In this document: in pieces, positions 59,340-64,000 of the stretch | How positions within the stretch are numbered: the stretch's first letter is position 1 | How the letters are laid out: each line of letters starts with the position of its first letter | NCBI GenBank assembly: GCA_000469685.2 | Contig: LS997563.1 | Coordinates: 33,882,468 to 33,946,467, forward strand | From: Haemonchus contortus | Taxonomy: Eukaryota > Nematoda > Chromadorea > Rhabditida > Trichostrongylidae | DNA length: 64,000 bases | Reading direction: 5' to 3' | The notes under the pieces: generated by a model | Told to the model about the DNA's origin: nothing | Seen by the model: only the letters and a program-made list of their open reading frames with translations | The model's database searches: none | Position numbers and translations under genes: made by a program

Positions 59340-62300
59340 AGAATAACACTTCTATAGCACCACTCAGGACGATTGACATTCAGCTACCTCGAACCCACCA
59401 AAGGAGCGTTCTATAATACATTGCCATCGATAACCTTGTAGCCGCAGACTCTGACGAGGATTCCGAGCTAGCTTCTATCATGGCAGCAGTTGGTGTCTTC
59501 CGAACACATCAAAAGGATATAAAATGGCCTACCTGCAGATTTTCGGACCATCAAAGGGTTATTCCAATGTCCTCTCCCGTAGTATTAAATACGGTTGAGC
59601 TGAATTCAATGATTGCTTCCACAGACGATTTGTAGTGCCGGCGTATAAGTCGTCGGCAAGACCACCCCCTGAATCCAACATAAAGATGTCAAAAACCACA
59701 AAACTAAAGCACGTGTGTGCGTTAGAGAGAATTCGGAATAATTTCACCAGGTAGGAAATCGCGTATTCGAATCGAGAAAACCTGTATTTTAAAATATGTG
59801 AGGGACGTATGAGTGGTAAAACTCACATCTTTGAAAAGTAGGGAATGAAATCTTGATGTATTTTCAGTTTCCATATTAGTACAAGACTCGTGCGCTTCCA
59901 GTTCGACCAACGTCTTCAGGTTAGGATGTTTGAGGAGAAAAGTAACGCATCAAAGGTTACTTTGTCTCGGCCCCCAAAGAGGCGTGCGTGTGAAAAGTTA
60001 ACTCGCAAGGCTCGCAGTGACCTTGTATTTTGAAATGACGGAAAACATTGGCCCAAGTCAAGCGTTGGACCATAGTGGTAGTATAGTATCAAGGTAGCGG
60101 AGGTGATGTGTGCCTCAGGCTACATGACTGGTTAGTCTGTTTCGGAAGCCGTGGTTATTTTCCACCTCGTCGGCCAGACTTCGCTCGCTCTCGCCGCATC
60201 GGTCATCCGCGTTGTTCCAGACTATTCAAACTGATCAAGAAAAAAGTGAAAAGTGAAACAGGTAGATCACGCGAATGTAAGCGTACACCGAACTTATATT
60301 AGGCATTTTCAAGGCATGAATGTCCTCCTTTTCTTTACCGACTAGCCTTCCCCTATTAGCATCCACTTTTCTCACCTGTCATTTGCCGTGGGTCGTTGTC
60401 ATATCTCCTTGCTTTCGCCGATCGTTCCTTAAGAACGCTTCGGGAATACTAACATTGCGAAGGTTCGAGCAATTTTCAGTGCGATGCTTCTGTAGAACAG
60501 ATTTTGCTATCCTCAGTACGACAAACCCACGCTTCGAATCTAGCATTACGAAGCTATTTGACGTAAACGTGTAAGGAAAAGTGTGAATCATAATTGATGG
60601 TGACAAAAGTGGCAGTAGCAATATTGTAGATGATTCGTGTGACATTGACTATGGTGAATGGTTTCTGCTTCTTTGAAATCGATCTACATCGCTTATTATT
60701 GAATTTTTATTAGAAGTTGAATCTTCATCATTATGCCGCCGCAGTAGCTTAGAATGAGTAGGACTAGCCGGCTGAGAGAATGAGCATGAGATAAGTTTTG
60801 TTAGTGGATGAATGAAGCCGGACTTCTCGTTCCTGATACCGAGTTCCAACGAAAATAAGGTCTTGTCGTCTCCCTTCAATTATGGTCAAGAGGCCAAAAT
60901 GCTTCGCATGCAATCTAAATGTAGCAATTTGACACCGCAAAGGTCATCAGCTTCTGATGTGCCACGACTGATGTTATGAAACACAAAGTTGGATTCAGCT
61001 AGAGAAGGCATGTCGTTGCTTCCACAGTTTGTTGGAGTTCATTTCTTTTTTCGAGACGATTTGCAAGCACTAGAAGAAGGCGGTTTCAGACTAAAGAAAA
61101 TCGCAGCCACATCAGTCCTATGTACGGCCAGCTCACTTCTCTTGCGTTTTCCAGTTTTAACTTCTGATGGCGGCGATAACATTCCAACCCAAGTTGTGAG
61201 AAGTCAAATAAGAGTAGGAAATAGAAGACGGGAGAATATATCCATTTTCCATCTCGCATGATTATGACACATGTCACTGTATAAACACAAGATATACATA
61301 TGTGTTTGCATGCATTCAATTTGATGTTGACAAGGCATGCAACACGAAAATAATGACGACCTAACCAAGATATCACAGCTTAGAAAAGGACAAAAGGATA
61401 CTTACGAAGACTCATTGAGAAGTAGCACAAATAAAACTATGTAAACGTATGTAAGCATATTAGCAATATCCGATTGATTCACCATGTAAGTGGTAGTATT
61501 TTGCATAAAGATGCGACTGCGGACTGACTATGAAGCATCAAAATGAAAAGCGTTAAAAAACTCCAAACTGATGAAAGCGACACTGAGTAAAATTTTTCTC
61601 TCAGTACAGCACAAAACAAATCAAGTACAGCAGTCAGAAATACAGTGTAAAATTTCTCTCTCTAAATACAGATGTGAAGAAATATGGTGATTGAATTTGA
61701 GCCATTAAACACAAGAGAAATCTGAAGAGTGAGAAGGGTCGCGCCTTACAGCCAAATCGGAAAAAGAGCAGCAAAAAATTATGAGGCTCATGACACAATT
61801 GGCACAAGCAAGAAAAAACAAAGCAGAACTGAGAGGACCCATTGATGCAGACGAGGGAAAAATTTATCCTATGCTGCCAACGAAATCTTTCGCAGCGCTT
61901 TCTCACCGATTCATTAGATCACCATCAATCCATATGAACATCAAGGTGTCCTCTACAATGCGTCAGTATTATTGACAAAAATAAAACCTAGCGAATCGTT
62001 CACCGTTGAACAATCCCTTCTGTGGGATGCGCTCCTGCTTGCAATTCCCATTCAGAATTGTAGTAGCGCTTTTTGAATGTGTTGTGACCTCTACAATTGA
62101 TCGCGGAGGCACAAGTCAGCATGTTTATCTTCTTAGACGAGTATGACACAAATCAACCCATCACGAAAGAAAGGAGCACTTGGTTGGGTGCGCAGGTACT
62201 TTTTCGGGATTCAAGTGTTACCACCTCAGAACGGGCCTTCACAAGATTAATGAGGAAATTACCTCCAATTCGAGTAGAGACGTCCCTGTGACTACGCTGA

Positions 62301-64000
62301 TACCTATTTTCGAACGGTTGCAAATTAATGGTGAACCGTTTCGATTTGCCAAGGAGCGAAGTTTGGATACATGCCCTACAGCAGTTTCAAAAGTTCACAA
62401 ACTACAACAATTCTCAATGGTCTTCTGTGGAAGCCACAGATCCTTATTCGTTGTGGCGCCATGGTGACCGAGCAGACATAGCTTTCAATTATATAGACCT
62501 ATTTCATAGCACTACGACGGCCATGCCGTCTGACAGCAAGTACATGCGAATGATGGTGTCGGTGTCACCGGGGTTTGAGGCAGCACATTTGTCATCGTTG
62601 GTTGTGGCAGCGCATAGGGTACTACTACAAATTATTCTTTCCATGGCGACAGGCTCTCCTCGACGAATGTTTTTGCTCATTGTTTGGTTACTCTTCAACT
62701 ATAGTTATTTATTTATGGGGATTCATCAAGTCTATTTAAGAAAATTTTACTATGCTCTAAACTTTTTGCGTTCATTCATGTTTTCTGTATCAGTTGAGAG
62801 GTCAATCAAGGCTGGCCCAAAGCCTTCAGATTCTATTTGTTCCCCGAAACGAGAGTAGTTCCAACTAACCTGCTCCAGAGGGACAGATATCCTGGTTGGC
62901 TCGATTGGGTATCAATCTGGGTCCTGCGTGTGAAAGTGTGCGCTAATCTTGCTACACTTCACTTTCGTCTTCAAGTAGGGCTGTAAGAGCACTCAAGCCA
63001 ATGAATGCAATGAGTTAAGATGCTCGGTTCTACAAGGTCTCATGGTTTTCAAGCCTTCGTTGAAGTTGAAAAAGTCAAATGAGGAACTAACCTGTTCCCT
63101 CCGTCGCTCTATGTCCAGTTCCCTCAACTCTCTGCCCACATCATCCGGGCCAGTTTCTAATCACAAATTTCTTCATGAGACCTCAATTATCATTATGTGT
63201 ACTATGGCACATATTTAGTACGAAATACATGAAATTCATGCAGAAAAGAGGATTCGAGGAACTCGTTGGCTAGGGTGAGATTTTTAGACTCGATAATGGC
63301 TGATGCTGTGCTGGCGGCGCCACTGTCACTCCATTGCATCAGAAAAACCCAAAATCCAACATCTCTGAACGACACGAAAGCATCTGTGTTGTTCAGAGTT
63401 GACACATCCCGGAAGAATCGGTCCTCAGTGCCTGTTCTCCAATGTAAATAAAGAGAACCTCGCTTTTGTGAATTCCCCCGAAGGGATTCAAAAGTCTAAG
63501 AAGCCTTTACCTGGGCATCTCATAGTTCAAGCCTTCACCAGAGGGCCATTAAGGCGCTCTACAGCTGGAAAGTCAATGGCAATGTCTATGGAGATGTACC
63601 CAGACGTTCGCCTTATTTCAATGTATTGCATAGTACGTTGGAGTCAATCTCTTGAATATTAGACGCAACGATGGCACTTCTCGCATTCATTAAACCAGAA
63701 GGTCTTCGGCTTGTGCGGTTGAATCGAATACATCATTCCACATTCGTATATCTTCTAGAATTTCCCATTCTGCCTGCCGTCACCCCCCTCTGTCAAACCT
63801 GAGAGTCATAGCTTCAGTGCTGAGAAATCTTCTGACACGCCTTTTCTGAGTTAGAAACAACCAAAAAAATATTTTTGCATCATCTTTTTGGTGAGGTCAT
63901 AATATTTTGATTATGTATGAATTACCGTAGAAGTTTCTGGGAAAGCGGCTTGAGGACTAACTGATCGAAAGCTAACCTTAAAACATGAATTACTTCTGCT
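59340..64000. other. Intergenic, no gene recognised with confidence
   Basis: Only scattered ORFs. The longest (62328-62858, 176 aa) contains LWRHGDRAD, which recalls the RHGxR motif of histidine acid phosphatases, but the residues around it do not fit and no flanking exon supports it. Confidence 0.3.

Noticed and set aside
62328..62858. 176-codon ORF with RHGDR, possible histidine acid phosphatase
   Set aside because: Residues before RHG and after it (AD instead of xP) do not fit the signature, and no phosphatase-like exon adjoins.

Overview
The window looks like nuclear DNA of a clade V strongylid nematode, most likely a hookworm or close relative. The evidence is small seven-exon genes with GT-AG introns, acceptors of the TTTTCAG type directly in front of start codons (as expected for spliced-leader trans-splicing), and proteins of the nematode nu-class glutathione S-transferase (GST) family. 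The species is inferred from protein character only.

The main content is an array of six apparently intact GST genes plus one GST pseudogene. GST-A (3249-7356), GST-B (9850-12550), GST-C (14828-16468) and GST-D (26386-28344) are on the plus strand. GST-E (37869-39946) and GST-F (43179-44946) are on the minus strand. A broken GST copy lies at about 13497-13712 on the minus strand between B and C. Five genes have exactly the same coding-exon lengths (60, 73, 93, 125, 85, 101, 81 bp; 205 aa). GST-A differs by one extra codon in each of exons 5 and 6 (207 aa) and resembles the hookworm GST-1 type. B and C are a recent tandem duplication that also carries the TATA promoter block and homologous introns. 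The proteins should be cytosolic dimeric enzymes that conjugate glutathione; in blood-feeding relatives some members also bind haem.

Between the D and E genes a four-exon minus-strand gene can be assembled in one frame (30909-32880). It encodes a signal peptide, a cysteine module like the nematode CX module, and a transmembrane segment.

The rest is mostly intergenic DNA and mobile elements: a decayed LINE (16.9-18.0 kb), a mariner relic (22912-23798), foldback MITEs (19.0, 19.5 and 49.2 kb), a family of about 500-bp MITEs with AGGCAC ends (35.5, 47.8 and 51.0 kb, perhaps 11.7 kb), an RTE-type fragment (49.5 kb), and an LTR-bounded BEL/Pao element with an env-like gene (49819-56561). The BEL element has 5-bp target duplications and a tRNA-Gly primer site. 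It has lost RT and everything upstream, carries two DNA-element insertions in its integrase region, and has gag-like ORFs downstream of env rather than upstream. Three strong hairpins lie in or near GST genes (6748-6808, 14371-14442, 27352-27460). From 56.6 kb to the end I recognise no gene with confidence.
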